64,000 nucleotides of DNA from Bacteroidales bacterium (GTDB lineage Bacteria; Bacteroidota; Bacteroidia; Bacteroidales; F082), in the NCBI GenBank assembly GCA_024400455.1, contig JAKSMU010000002.1, positions 1 through 64,000 of the forward strand. Direction: 5' to 3'. The translations under genes were made by a program, and so were the position numbers. How positions within the stretch are numbered: the stretch's first letter is position 1; every line of letters starts with the position of its first letter. Under the pieces are notes generated by a model that made no database searches, was not told where the DNA came from, and saw only the letters and a list, made by a program, of their open reading frames with translations. Below are positions 54,596 through 63,831 of the stretch, in pieces.

Positions 54596-56800
54596 TCAGA
54601 ACGTGATATTCGCCCTGATATAGAAGTTTCGGCCTGGTTCAAAGTTGATGTTGCTGCGATTAGTCGACAGAAAATTGGTGTAGGCCACATTGGTAATGTT
54701 GTCGATGCCACCAAAGAACTGCAAACCACAGCGGCCAATTTCAAACATCTTTGTGTTGAGCGTCAAATCGAGGCGGTAATAGCCTTTTGTCGGTTTTTCG
54801 CCAACAGCGATTTTGCCTTCCTTTTTAGCACCAGCCGCCATCACAGATAGATTGATGGCACCGATTTTAGGATTGCTGTAGGCCATGCCCAAACGGCCAT
54901 TCATTGGCGGAATCTGTGGCAGATAAGCCTGTTTTTCCAAATCGCGACCCACAACAAGAGCACCCGACATAAAGACGCGCAAATGGTCTGTAATGTCGTA
55001 GTTCACATTCATATCGCAACCGTAGAGCAAAGCCTTGTCGACATTGGCATAAATCAAAGCCGGCAAAGTGTCGTAGGTGCTTTCTTCGGTGAGATGATAG
55101 ATAAATTCGCCATCCACTTCGGTAATCATATCGGTCAGGCGGTTGGCGAAGATTGAAAATTGCAAATCGAATTTATTGCCCCAATGACGGATACCCAAAT
55201 CAGCGGAATAGCCTTTTTCGGGTTTCAGGTTCGGATTGCCCAGCTGCACCTTGCTGCCTAAATCGATGTATTTGAAACGCTCTTCCAAGGAAGCGGCACG
55301 ATAGCTGCGGGCCATGTTCATAACCAATTCGGTTTTTTCGGTCAGGTTGTAAAGCAAGCCTAAGTTGGCGCTCCACGAAAAATCCCCTTCGTTTCCAGCC
55401 TCAAAAGTGACGCGCTGCGTGGTCATAGGCTGCAATTCACCGTTTTTGAAGATGGAATCGACATCGTAACCGATCGCGTTTTTCACGAAAATACCGTCCA
55501 AACGACCACCTAAAGTTATGGTCATGCGGTCGTTGAGGCAACGGATTTCATCTTGAGCGAAGATGCCTGCACTCGTAAAAGATGCTTTCGGGAAAGGCGA
55601 TTCCACGCGACGGACTTTGTTCACAACCGTGTCGCCAGTAGGCTTAACTACCGTCATATCAATGTTTTTGGTGCGGGTTGAAGCAATGTTGCGGCGCCAA
55701 GCATCGATGCCGGCAATGAATGTGTTGTTCTCGCCAAACTTCCAAGTTCCCTGTAATTGTCCGCCAAAAGTCTCGTGCGTTGCATTCGGCAAAACCGATT
55801 GCGGTGCCGTGATTTGCGTCATGCCATTTGGCTGAACCACAACCGTTGGCGCCGAATTCGGAATCATTTCCACATTTCTCACGATATACTGATAGAAACC
55901 ATTTAATTTCAACGACTTGAAACTTTCCGTAAGGTTGGTGATTTCGTAGCTGCCGTTGTAAAGCGTGCGGCCAATGTCCTTGTATTTTGCCGTAGCAGTA
56001 GGTGCAAAAGCAGCACCGCCAGGAATGCCGACATCAGTCGACCAGCTACGCTGGATTTGCAATTTGAGCAAATGATTTTCAGCAGGCTTGAAGCCGAATT
56101 TTGCACCTAAGTTATTGGTTGTGAAGCCGCTATTTGGCAAAATGCCTTCGGGAGTCTTCACATCGTTGGCGTGACCGTAAGAGCCGTTCACTTTCACATA
56201 CCAGCGTTTGCCGCCGGCATTCAGCGAAAGGTATTCCGAATGGCTGTTATTGACCGAGGCATAACCCGCCGTAGCATTGCCGTGAATGTAGGTTTTGTCG
56301 GAAAAATAGCCGTCTTTCGTAATGATGTTGACAATGCCGCCCATAGCACCGCTGCCGTAAAGTGATGATTGAGCGCCTTTTATAACCTCAACACGCTGAA
56401 TGTCATTCACATCAATCATACTCAAGGAAGCCGTGAGGTCAGTGGCGGTTTCAACGCGGTTGCCATCAACAAGGGTCACAAGGCGGTTTTCGCTCAGGCC
56501 GCGCACATTGATATTGGTGGCCCAAACGCCATCGCCGCCCATACTAATGCCCGGCTGGAATTTCAGCACATCGGCAACGGTGAAAGATGAGAACTTCTTG
56601 CAGTCGATGGAATTGATAATGTTGAGTTGGGCAGGTGTTTCGATGATTCTCCTGTCGACTTTCAAACTTGAAATGACCACATCCTTGAGTTGTACCATCT
56701 GCAAGGTATCGCTCTCAGATGCCTGTGGGGTTTGTGCGAAGGCTGCGCCCGACAAACCCAGGATGATTGCTAATGAAGCAATGTGTTTCTTACTTTTCAT
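54596..56800 (-). CDS. TonB-dependent outer-membrane receptor (siderophore/cobalamin-type)
   Basis: A 734-residue receptor; the ATG at 56798-56800 begins the signal peptide (IASLAIILGLSGAAFAQ). A TonB-box-like stretch LKDVVISSLKVDRR precedes the plug (about 45-160: ADVLKFQPGISMGG, INVRGLSENRLVTLVDGNRVE, VEVIKGAQSSLYGSGAMGGIVNI), then a 22-strand barrel ending in an aromatic (ANITF). Unlike the receptor at 5.4 kb it lacks a carboxypeptidase-like N-terminal domain, as in iron, haem or vitamin B12 receptors. Its start overlaps the small TM1266-like gene by 11 bp, so the two are translationally linked. Confidence 0.88.
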   Translation of the reverse strand: MKSKKHIASLAIILGLSGAAFAQTPQASESDTLQMVQLKDVVISSLKVDRRIIETPAQLNIINSIDCKKFSSFTVADVLKFQPGISMGGDGVWATNINVRGLSENRLVTLVDGNRVETATDLTASLSMIDVNDIQRVEVIKGAQSSLYGSGAMGGIVNIITKDGYFSDKTYIHGNATAGYASVNNSHSEYLSLNAGGKRWYVKVNGSYGHANDVKTPEGILPNSGFTTNNLGAKFGFKPAENHLLKLQIQRSWSTDVGIPGGAAFAPTATAKYKDIGRTLYNGSYEITNLTESFKSLKLNGFYQYIVRNVEMIPNSAPTVVVQPNGMTQITAPQSVLPNATHETFGGQLQGTWKFGENNTFIAGIDAWRRNIASTRTKNIDMTVVKPTGDTVVNKVRRVESPFPKASFTSAGIFAQDEIRCLNDRMTITLGGRLDGIFVKNAIGYDVDSIFKNGELQPMTTQRVTFEAGNEGDFSWSANLGLLYNLTEKTELVMNMARSYRAASLEERFKYIDLGSKVQLGNPNLKPEKGYSADLGIRHWGNKFDLQFSIFANRLTDMITEVDGEFIYHLTEESTYDTLPALIYANVDKALLYGCDMNVNYDITDHLRVFMSGALVVGRDLEKQAYLPQIPPMNGRLGMAYSNPKIGAINLSVMAAGAKKEGKIAVGEKPTKGYYRLDLTLNTKMFEIGRCGLQFFGGIDNITNVAYTNFLSTNRSNINFEPGRNFYIRANITF

Positions 56801-57050
56801 TTTCGTTATCTTTAATTTTGAGTAACACCGACTTGACCTCGATTCCAACGATGCGTCCCAACTGGCCCGTCAGGGAACCAATCTGGTCGGTGGTACCTTC
56901 AAAGATAACAGAAATGATGCTATAATTGTTTCTTGGGAAACCTTGGCGGCAAATGATTATTTCGCTGTGGCGAGATAGTATTTCGTTCAGTTGCGGTGCC
57001 GCCGCCCTGTCTTGCACATAAATAATGGCTGTACCAATTCTCTTTTCCAT
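56790..57050 (-). CDS. TM1266/NikR-C-terminal-like small regulator
   Basis: An 86-residue ACT/NikR-C-like protein: MEKRIGTAIIYVQDR, then RHSEIIICRQGFPRNNYSI and a final strand GIEVKSVLLKI. This is the layout of the TM1266 family, described as a regulator of iron-only hydrogenase systems, usually without its own DNA-binding domain. Here it directly precedes and overlaps a TonB receptor, suggesting a link to metal or cofactor uptake. The ATG at 57048-57050 is chosen (GGAGGAACGACAA upstream); the longer frame is unlikely. Confidence 0.75.
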   Translation of the reverse strand: MEKRIGTAIIYVQDRAAAPQLNEILSRHSEIIICRQGFPRNNYSIISVIFEGTTDQIGSLTGQLGRIVGIEVKSVLLKIKDNENEK

Positions 57051-57148
57051 TTGTCGTTCCTCCGGATCAGATTTTAATTCCCGCACGGACCTCGATGACA
57101 ACTCTTCGTCTCAATCTCAGTGCTTGTACGGCTTTGTTATTTCGGCGA

Positions 57149-57156
57149 CAAAGATA
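57149..57156 (-). promoter_or_regulatory. -7 element for the TM1266-like gene and TonB receptor
   Basis: Minus-strand TATCTTTG, exact TAnnTTTG. It implies a leader of about 95 nt, longer than most here, ending with GGAGG near the start codon. Confidence 0.6.
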
Positions 57157-57280
57157 GAGAAAAAAACCATACAAAACAAAATATTGAAGAAATCACGAAT
57201 TCTGTGCTACGGATTTACATAACGTCTTCAAATTTGAAACAAATTCTTCCATAATTTGTTATCTATTTGGAACAAAAACC

Positions 57281-57288
57281 TATCTTTG
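57281..57288 (+). promoter_or_regulatory. -7 element for the DUF1295 gene
   Basis: TATCTTTG with TTTG at 57255-57258 (22 bases upstream); 23 bases before the ATG at 57312 and inside the longer frame from 57267, which sets the start. Confidence 0.65.
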
Positions 57289-57311
57289 CAAAACCAAAAA
57301 ATCATCGAATT

Positions 57312-58115
57312 ATGCATTATTTGTTAATCCTTTTCATCGTTTCTTTGCTTGCTTCCAGCGTGGGTTTCAAGTATTTCATCTACTTTTTCAGCATTGGCTA
57401 TGGTTTTGGCATTGCCGCGTTGGCCGCCACGATTGCCATTGTTTTTTGGGGTTCGCTCAGCGTGCCGACAGCCATTCTTTGTCTGGTTCTGTTTGCCTAC
57501 GGCTGCCGTTTGGGCATTTATCTTTTCAAGCGCGAACGAAAAAGCGCCGCTTACCGCAAAATCCTTTACGACCCATCCTTGCAGGAGAAAAAGCCCGTTT
57601 TTGAAGTGATGATGGTTTGGATTTTCTGTGCCATTCTTTATGTGGCCGAAATCAGTCCTGTGGCTTTCCGACTGAGCAATACCGCTGAAAATCTTCCGAT
57701 TAGCGATGTGTGGGCTTGGATTGGTGCCGTGCTGATGGTTGCCGGCGCTTGCCTCGAAGCAGCTGCCGATGCTCAGAAAAGCGCTGCCAAGAAAGTCAAT
57801 CCGAAGCGATTTGTCGACACGGGATTATATAAGATTGTGCGCTGCCCGAATTATTTGGGCGAAGTCACCTTGTGGACGGGTTGTTTCCTGACATGCATCG
57901 GTGCAAGTTGCAGCACTTGGCAATGGATTGTAGCCGCCATCGGTTACATCGGTATCATCTATGTGATGTTCAGCGGTGCGCGCCGTTTGGAACTCCGACA
58001 AGTTACGACTTACGGCAACGACCCTGAATATCAAGAATACGTCAAGAAAACACCTATTCTGATCCCTTTCCTGCCGATTTACAGTCTGGCCAAATATAAG
58101 TGGCTGCAAGCGTAA
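57312..58115 (+). CDS. DUF1295 / steroid 5-alpha-reductase-like membrane protein
   Basis: A 267-residue protein with about six membrane segments. The C-terminal motif pattern KRFVDTGLYKIVRCPNYLGEV...W and the late RRLELRQ..YG.DPEYQEYVKKTP are those of DUF1295 and the isoprenylcysteine-methyltransferase/steroid-reductase superfamily. Members reduce or methylate lipid-like substrates in the membrane; the substrate here is unknown. It is followed 72 bp later by the ABC transporter genes, which have their own promoter. Confidence 0.83.
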   Translation: MHYLLILFIVSLLASSVGFKYFIYFFSIGYGFGIAALAATIAIVFWGSLSVPTAILCLVLFAYGCRLGIYLFKRERKSAAYRKILYDPSLQEKKPVFEVMMVWIFCAILYVAEISPVAFRLSNTAENLPISDVWAWIGAVLMVAGACLEAAADAQKSAAKKVNPKRFVDTGLYKIVRCPNYLGEVTLWTGCFLTCIGASCSTWQWIVAAIGYIGIIYVMFSGARRLELRQVTTYGNDPEYQEYVKKTPILIPFLPIYSLAKYKWLQA

Positions 58116-58175
58116 GATTTTACCGCAAGACAGATTGTGAATTTTTAAAATCAGATGCTGAAAACGGATTTTCCC

Positions 58176-58183
58176 TATTTTTG
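58176..58183 (+). promoter_or_regulatory. -7 element abutting the start of the ABC binding-protein gene
   Basis: TATTTTTG, exact TAnnTTTG, ending only four bases before the ATG at 58188, so the transcript would begin at or next to the start codon. Confidence 0.6.
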
Positions 58184-58187
58184 CGCC

Positions 58188-59159
58188 ATGAAATTCAAAT
58201 CGTCTTGCATATTGATTGCGGCTTTAGCCTTTCTCGCTTGGTTTCCATCGTGCGGCGAAAACAAAAACGAAAAGACTGAAAACCATTATGTTATCGCAAC
58301 TTTGCGCGGTCCTTCTTCAATGGGAATGTTGCAATTCATCGACAGCGTGAAGCAAATGGAAAATGCCAATGTCGAGATTCAGGTTTTCGATGAGCCGCTT
58401 CAAGTGCGCAAAATGATGCTCGACGGCAGCGCCGACTTTGCCAATCTGCCCACCACAATGGCGGCCTTGCTTTACAACAAAGGCATTGATTATCATTTTG
58501 CTGCGGTGCCAGTTTGGGGAACGCTTTACCTTTGCGGCAACGATAGCACCATCCAGTCGTGGGACGACTTGAAAGGCCGAAAAGTCTATCTGATGGCCAA
58601 AGGCATGACGCCCGACGTGATGTTCCGCTACCTTATGACTGAAAACGATCTCAAACCCTACGAAGATGTGGATTTGGACTACCGTTTCCCGACTCACATT
58701 GATTTGGCAAATGCAACCATGGCGGGCCGCGCCGATTTAAGCGTCATATCAGAACCTTACCTAAGCATGGCTTTGGAGAAAAACCCATCATTGCATATCT
58801 TGTTGAATCTCAGCGAAGAATGGCAGAAAACCAAGGGGATTCCTTTGGCTGAAACGGCTTTCATCTGTCGCGCCGAAATCGCTGAAAACCAAAAAGAAGT
58901 TGTCGATGCCGTCGTGCAAGCCTACGCAAAATCGGTGGATTGGGTGAACGGCAATGTGAAAGGAGCAGCGCAATTGGCTGTGAAATATGGCATTATTGAC
59001 GATGCGGTTGCAGCCGAAAACTCCATTCCGCGTTCCCATCTCCGCGTGGCCGCTACAAAAGATGTGCAACAGCAAATTGAAGATTATCTCCGTGTGTTTT
59101 ATGAATTGGATCCGCAAATCATAGGCGGCAAGATGCCTGACGCAAATTTCTATGAATAA
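58188..59159 (+). CDS. ABC transporter substrate-binding lipoprotein (SsuA/TauA/ThiY-like)
   Basis: A 323-residue binding protein with a lipoprotein-like signal (AFLAWFPSC, C22). The fold pattern of the NMT1/THI5-like SsuA group is seen: EIQVFDEPLQVRKMMLDGSADFA, W-DDLKGRKVYL, and RADLSVISEPYLS. It would sit on the outer face of the inner membrane. Relatives bind sulfonates, nitrate, taurine or thiamine precursors; nothing local fixes the ligand. The ATG at 58188 is chosen by the promoter at 58176 and the signal peptide. It overlaps the permease gene by 8 bp. Confidence 0.85.
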   Translation: MKFKSSCILIAALAFLAWFPSCGENKNEKTENHYVIATLRGPSSMGMLQFIDSVKQMENANVEIQVFDEPLQVRKMMLDGSADFANLPTTMAALLYNKGIDYHFAAVPVWGTLYLCGNDSTIQSWDDLKGRKVYLMAKGMTPDVMFRYLMTENDLKPYEDVDLDYRFPTHIDLANATMAGRADLSVISEPYLSMALEKNPSLHILLNLSEEWQKTKGIPLAETAFICRAEIAENQKEVVDAVVQAYAKSVDWVNGNVKGAAQLAVKYGIIDDAVAAENSIPRSHLRVAATKDVQQQIEDYLRVFYELDPQIIGGKMPDANFYE

Positions 59160-59895
59160 GAAGAAAACCTATATCGGCATAATCTCCGTCGCCGTGATGC
59201 TGGCGCTTTGGGAAGTGGCCGCGCTTCGCATCGGCTCCGAGCAAATCATGCCAGGACCTTGGGCGACTTTGTTGGCCACAATCCGGCTTTTTGCCGAAAA
59301 AGATTTCCTTTTAGTGGTCGGCAACACGCTTTTACGCGGCTTGATTGGCTTTGCCATTGCCTTGGTTTTGGGTGTCGGTTTAGGCATTTGGGCAGGCATA
59401 AATGAAAAGTTCGAGGCCTTTCTGCGCCCTTGGATTGTGGTGATGCGCTCCATTCCCGTTGTGGCTTTCATCCTTCTGGCCTTGATATGGTTCAAATCAG
59501 GTTCAGTGCCTGTGTTTATTGGCATTCTCACCATGTTTCCGATGATTTGCACCAATGTCATCGAAGGCATCCGCAATGTGGACGGCAAACTGATTGAAAT
59601 GGCGCGGTTTTACCATGCCAGCGAGAGCCGAATCATCAAGGAAGTGTATGTGCCCGCCATTGCGCCTTTTGTGGTGAGCGGCATTTCGAGTGCTTTCGGC
59701 ATTGGCTGGCGTGCCATCGTGATTGGCGAAGTGCTCAGTCAGCCGGAATTCGGCATCGGCAGCCGGATGCATGCGGCACAGTCGTTCCTGAATGTCGATG
59801 TGCTGATAGCCTGGACCTTAATCGCCATTCTGATTAGTTTTCTCTTTGAAAAACTCATCCGTTGGGGCGAGAAGAATTTGATAAAATGGAAATGA
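59152..59895 (+). CDS. ABC transporter permease (SsuC/TauC-like)
   Basis: A 247-residue integral membrane protein with about six membrane segments and the EAA loop (EMARFYHASESRIIKEVYVPAI, near residue 150) that contacts the ATPase. It begins 8 bp before the binding-protein stop and ends 1 bp before the ATPase start, so the three genes are one operon. Confidence 0.9.
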   Translation: MNKKKTYIGIISVAVMLALWEVAALRIGSEQIMPGPWATLLATIRLFAEKDFLLVVGNTLLRGLIGFAIALVLGVGLGIWAGINEKFEAFLRPWIVVMRSIPVVAFILLALIWFKSGSVPVFIGILTMFPMICTNVIEGIRNVDGKLIEMARFYHASESRIIKEVYVPAIAPFVVSGISSAFGIGWRAIVIGEVLSQPEFGIGSRMHAAQSFLNVDVLIAWTLIAILISFLFEKLIRWGEKNLIKWK

Positions 59896-59896
59896 C

Positions 59897-60577
59897 ATGG
59901 CACTGGAACTGAAACATATCAGCAAGCAATTCGACGGCAACGTCGTTTTCAAGGATTTCGACATTGCCTTTCAGGAAGGCGTGATTTCCTGCATCCTTGG
60001 TCCCTCGGGTTGCGGCAAGACCACTTTGCTCAACATGATGGGCGGCGTGACGGCAGCCGATGGCGGCGATTTCAGCAGTCTCGACGGCAAGCGCTTTTCC
60101 TATATCTTTCAGGCGCCACGATTGCTGCCATGGAAAACCGTTGCGGAAAACATCGGTTTTGTCATGGACCGCAACATAACGGCTTCCGAACGCCAGCAAA
60201 AACTTGATTATCTGCTGCAAATGGTCGAAATGGACCATTATGCACAATATTATCCTTCGCAACTCAGCGGCGGCATGGCGCAGCGCGTCTCCATTGCAAG
60301 GGCCTTTGCCATCGATTCTGATGTCATCCTGATGGACGAACCTTTTTCGGGCCTCGACATCACTTTGAAGAAAAACATCATGGAACGTTTCGTGGAGATT
60401 TGGAAACGCGACAAACGCACGGTTGTTTACGTCACGCACGACATCGACGAAGCCCTGCTGCTCAGCGACGAAATCATCGTGTTCAGCAAGGCTCCAGTCA
60501 AGATTGTTGCGCAAACGCAGGTTGACAAAGACAACCTTCAAGCGGTTAAGGATTTGATTTTGAAATCGTTGGAGTGA
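59897..60577 (+). CDS. ABC transporter ATP-binding protein (SsuB/TauB-like)
   Basis: A 226-residue ATPase with Walker A GPSGCGKTT (35-43), Q-loop in YIFQAPRLLPWKTV, signature LSGGMAQRV, Walker B VILMDEPF and the H-loop THDIDEA. The RLLPW phrase is typical of the nitrate/sulfonate/taurine class. Its stop codon directly abuts the stop of the convergent GLUG gene. Confidence 0.92.
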   Translation: MALELKHISKQFDGNVVFKDFDIAFQEGVISCILGPSGCGKTTLLNMMGGVTAADGGDFSSLDGKRFSYIFQAPRLLPWKTVAENIGFVMDRNITASERQQKLDYLLQMVEMDHYAQYYPSQLSGGMAQRVSIARAFAIDSDVILMDEPFSGLDITLKKNIMERFVEIWKRDKRTVVYVTHDIDEALLLSDEIIVFSKAPVKIVAQTQVDKDNLQAVKDLILKSLE

Positions 60578-63500
60578 TTATCTCCCAACCACAAATTTCA
60601 CCGTTTCCTTCCCTACCTTAATGAAATACATGCCATCGGAAAGGCCTGACACATCGATTTGTTTTGCACCATTCAGCGAGCCTGAAAGGACGGTTTGTCC
60701 CATGATGTTCACGATTTCATAAACGGCGTTTTCTTCTTCCGTTTTGATGGTGATGAAGCCTTTAGCCGGATTCGGATAAACGCGGAATGTCTGATTATCA
60801 GATTCCTCAATTCCGTTGTGCAATTCAATGTAAATCTCATCGCAATCCTTGTCGCCGTATTTGAAGACCAATTCGCCGTCTTTCCAACAGCAACGTATGC
60901 CTTCCACGCGGTAGTTGCCCGATTTACTCATCAGCCTTTCGGGGAAGAAACTCGTCAGGTGGCCGATACCGCAGACTATGGTTCCGCTGAAGACATCGTT
61001 TTCGTCGCTGACTTGCAGCATTTTGTAAGTCCTGCCTTCGTAATCATAATCATCCACGGCATCAACATGAACGGTTACGGTTTCCGTTCCGACCTTGATT
61101 TGCCATTCGTCGCCAGCTTCGGCATTCAGATTGTAAAGCACGGTGAACTCGTTCAAGGTCTTGTTCCACCAATACACGATGCCGTTTTCCTCATAAACGT
61201 ATTCGTGCGTGACCTCAACACCTTTGTCGTACATAGTGTTGGTTCTCATAATGACTTTTGTACGGCGGCTGTTGATGGCGGTGTCGGCGGTATATTCCAG
61301 ATGTTGGAAAGTGATGCTGCCGTCATCGTTCAGAATTTCATAATACCATTCTGAAAAATCAAAATTGAAGATAGGTTCCACCGTACCGAAAATCGGCAAT
61401 CCGTGGTTTACCCAATCTTCATCGCTCATCCAATGGCTGAAAGTGTTTTCGGAAAGCGAGTCGTTTTCAAGGCTTTCGCGACCGAAATTCAAGGCCTCGA
61501 CCAAATCGTTGGTGCCAAATTGCGCGGTATCGAGCAACCATTGTGTATCCGTTAAGCCTGGGCGGAAATGCGACGAACCAACAATGTTCTGGTATCCAGA
61601 AACACCGACTGCCGGACGGTTTTCATCTCTCCAATAGCAGTTGACCAATATGGCATCATCAATCTCGCTATAACCCAGAATGTTGCCGAAACCATAAAAA
61701 CTAAGATGACTATTTCCCTCGCCAATCACATTACCTGCATTGTAAACATTACGGATTTCAATACCGGGAACACTTGCACCTACAATGCCACCTGCAAGGA
61801 TATAATAACCTGTTTCACTTGGATAACCAGCCACATCACCCATATTATAACAATTGTAAGCTGAACCAAGGTTTACAATTCCACCAACTATGACAGCATC
61901 TCCCGTTGCCACAATATTTCCCCGATTGACGCAATTGACCGCATAACCTTTGTCAGTAATGCCACAGGCAACAGCTCCTCCTCTATCACATATCGATTCA
62001 ATTTGGCCAAGATTCGTACAATCGTACACAAAATCTCCATACTCATTTTGTGCTACAATTCCTGCAGCACCAGCAGGTGCCATAACCTTTCCTTCGTTCA
62101 AGCAATGGTGAATTGAACTGATATCCGACTGCCCGACGATGCCGCCAGCAAACACTCCAATACAGTCTCCATAATTGTTGCAGAAACAAACTTCCGCACT
62201 ACAACCTCCAACAATTCCGCCCGTATAGCCTATCTCTTCATTTCCCACAACACCGTAATTGGTGCAATCCTTTATCTGAAACTTTCCAGATGCCATACCT
62301 GCAATGCCACCGTTATAATTTGCATCAGTTAAAGATTGAGCATTAATACTACCATAGTTTTCACAGCCTACGATTTCCGATAAGTTTTCCGTACTATAAC
62401 AATGGCCTACGATGCCACCATCATTATAATCTTCGTATGCTTCGATTTGACAACGATTCACACAGTCTTTCACCAATGCAACACCCGAAAAAACACCTAT
62501 GTTACCAGCAATTCCCCCTGTGTAGTGACCCATCAAATGATTCAAGCTCGTAATGCTTCCAGAAGCCGAACAATCAACTATATAACAGTTGCCTTCCCCA
62601 TGGACGTTATAAATATAATCCAAATACGACACGCCTGCCTCACCTACAATGCCTCCGCCAACCAAACCCGATTCAATATTCACATTTTCAGTGTGGCAAT
62701 TGATGATTTGCGTGTTACCCGCACTACCGATGATACCGCCTGAAATATTATTACTCTTAATATTGCTGTTTTTCAAAGTTACATTTTTGATGACCGCGTT
62801 CTGTGTCATTCCGAAAAGTCCGCCCACAGAAATTATCGAATCGTTGACACCTTGGCACATATTGTCAATCCAATAGCCATTTCCGTCATAAACGCCTGTA
62901 AAATAATGCACATACATCCAATAATAATCATAGATGTTGCCAATGCAGGGCCATTCGTAAGTAGGACCCCAGGAACTTCGATTCAAACTGATGTTGTTGG
63001 TCTGAATGTAATGCGCATTACCGCCCGTGCCATCGTTGGTTTCTTTGGCCAGCAAAGCCAGTTGTGGGGCATTGGCAATCTGATAAGGATTTTCTTCCGA
63101 ACCGTCGCCGCCATCATACGCATCGGCTATGCTGCCATCCCAATAGGTAAGTTCATCGCAACCGTAAGGTCCTGAGTGGTAAAGTTGTTCGCCATCTTCA
63201 ACATAGCAACGCAGGAAATCAGTGAATTGGCCATCATACGCCACTCCATGGCACGAAGTGCAATCGGGAAACAAGCCACATTCGTAGCCTATGCCTTCAA
63301 TGATTTTTCCGTAGAACACACCATTTTCTTCAACAAGGTTTTGAATTCTATAAGTGTGTCCTTCCCAAGTTTCCTCTTCAACCGAGCGTATTTCCACATA
63401 ATAACTACAAGAATCTACCTCAATCGTCCAGCTTTCGCCAGCTTCAAGGCTAAAGTCATACAAGATAGTAAAATCGTCGATGATGGCATTGTACCAGTAA

Positions 63501-63775
63501 ACTACACTGCCCTCATTATAAACATACTGCTTGCCGCTTTGAGCATCCGAATACAAAAAATTCACATACGGCGCGGAAATGATCCGACATTCGTGCCCTT
63601 TGACAACAGTGTCGCCTACGGAAGCCATTCTGAAGAACGAAATTGGACTGCCCATGAAAGCAGACAAATTGAAATACCATTCCGCCCCGACAGGAGCAAA
63701 TTCCTGAGTTTGTCCGCAAACCGTATTCCAGGCCGCGAGAACGAAGGTTGATAAGATTACTAATGCTTTTTTCAT
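60578..63775 (-). CDS. Large GLUG-repeat surface protein with T9SS sorting domain
   Basis: A 1065-residue secreted protein; the ATG at 63773-63775 begins a signal peptide (LVILSTFVLAAWNTVCGQ), though an ATG at 63808 is possible. Residues about 22-215 are a beta-rich domain; about 225-770 hold many GLUG-type repeats (GGI-x-G/A phrases every 25-35 residues, such as GGIIGSAGNTQIINC, GGIVGHCYS, GGIAGMASGKFQIKDC); about 800-980 repeats the N-terminal domain (both contain YVY.E...VYW.N....F..LY....AG..W.I.V). A type A sorting domain starting VYPNPAKGF ends the protein. GLUG repeats build beta-helices in bacterial adhesins and IgA-protease-like proteins; an adhesin role is inferred. Confidence 0.83.
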   Translation of the reverse strand: MKKALVILSTFVLAAWNTVCGQTQEFAPVGAEWYFNLSAFMGSPISFFRMASVGDTVVKGHECRIISAPYVNFLYSDAQSGKQYVYNEGSVVYWYNAIIDDFTILYDFSLEAGESWTIEVDSCSYYVEIRSVEEETWEGHTYRIQNLVEENGVFYGKIIEGIGYECGLFPDCTSCHGVAYDGQFTDFLRCYVEDGEQLYHSGPYGCDELTYWDGSIADAYDGGDGSEENPYQIANAPQLALLAKETNDGTGGNAHYIQTNNISLNRSSWGPTYEWPCIGNIYDYYWMYVHYFTGVYDGNGYWIDNMCQGVNDSIISVGGLFGMTQNAVIKNVTLKNSNIKSNNISGGIIGSAGNTQIINCHTENVNIESGLVGGGIVGEAGVSYLDYIYNVHGEGNCYIVDCSASGSITSLNHLMGHYTGGIAGNIGVFSGVALVKDCVNRCQIEAYEDYNDGGIVGHCYSTENLSEIVGCENYGSINAQSLTDANYNGGIAGMASGKFQIKDCTNYGVVGNEEIGYTGGIVGGCSAEVCFCNNYGDCIGVFAGGIVGQSDISSIHHCLNEGKVMAPAGAAGIVAQNEYGDFVYDCTNLGQIESICDRGGAVACGITDKGYAVNCVNRGNIVATGDAVIVGGIVNLGSAYNCYNMGDVAGYPSETGYYILAGGIVGASVPGIEIRNVYNAGNVIGEGNSHLSFYGFGNILGYSEIDDAILVNCYWRDENRPAVGVSGYQNIVGSSHFRPGLTDTQWLLDTAQFGTNDLVEALNFGRESLENDSLSENTFSHWMSDEDWVNHGLPIFGTVEPIFNFDFSEWYYEILNDDGSITFQHLEYTADTAINSRRTKVIMRTNTMYDKGVEVTHEYVYEENGIVYWWNKTLNEFTVLYNLNAEAGDEWQIKVGTETVTVHVDAVDDYDYEGRTYKMLQVSDENDVFSGTIVCGIGHLTSFFPERLMSKSGNYRVEGIRCCWKDGELVFKYGDKDCDEIYIELHNGIEESDNQTFRVYPNPAKGFITIKTEEENAVYEIVNIMGQTVLSGSLNGAKQIDVSGLSDGMYFIKVGKETVKFVVGR

Positions 63776-63831
63776 AGAGGATAATTTTTTTAGATTGTTA
63801 ATATTCAATTGATTATGATTTTATCCGAATC

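Noticed and set aside
57051..57144. Possible TPP riboswitch in the leader of the TM1266-like gene: it has CTGAGA and CTGATCCGGA words.
   Set aside because: The order is right but the ACCC partner strand after CTGAGA and the closing GCG..GGGA segment are absent, and the distances do not fit. I see only a 95-nt leader ending in GGAGG.
60578..63775. CRISPR-like periodicity from repeated GGI-x-G phrases.
   Set aside because: The repeats are at protein level (GLUG motifs), 25-35 residues apart and diverged in DNA; there is no constant direct repeat with spacers.
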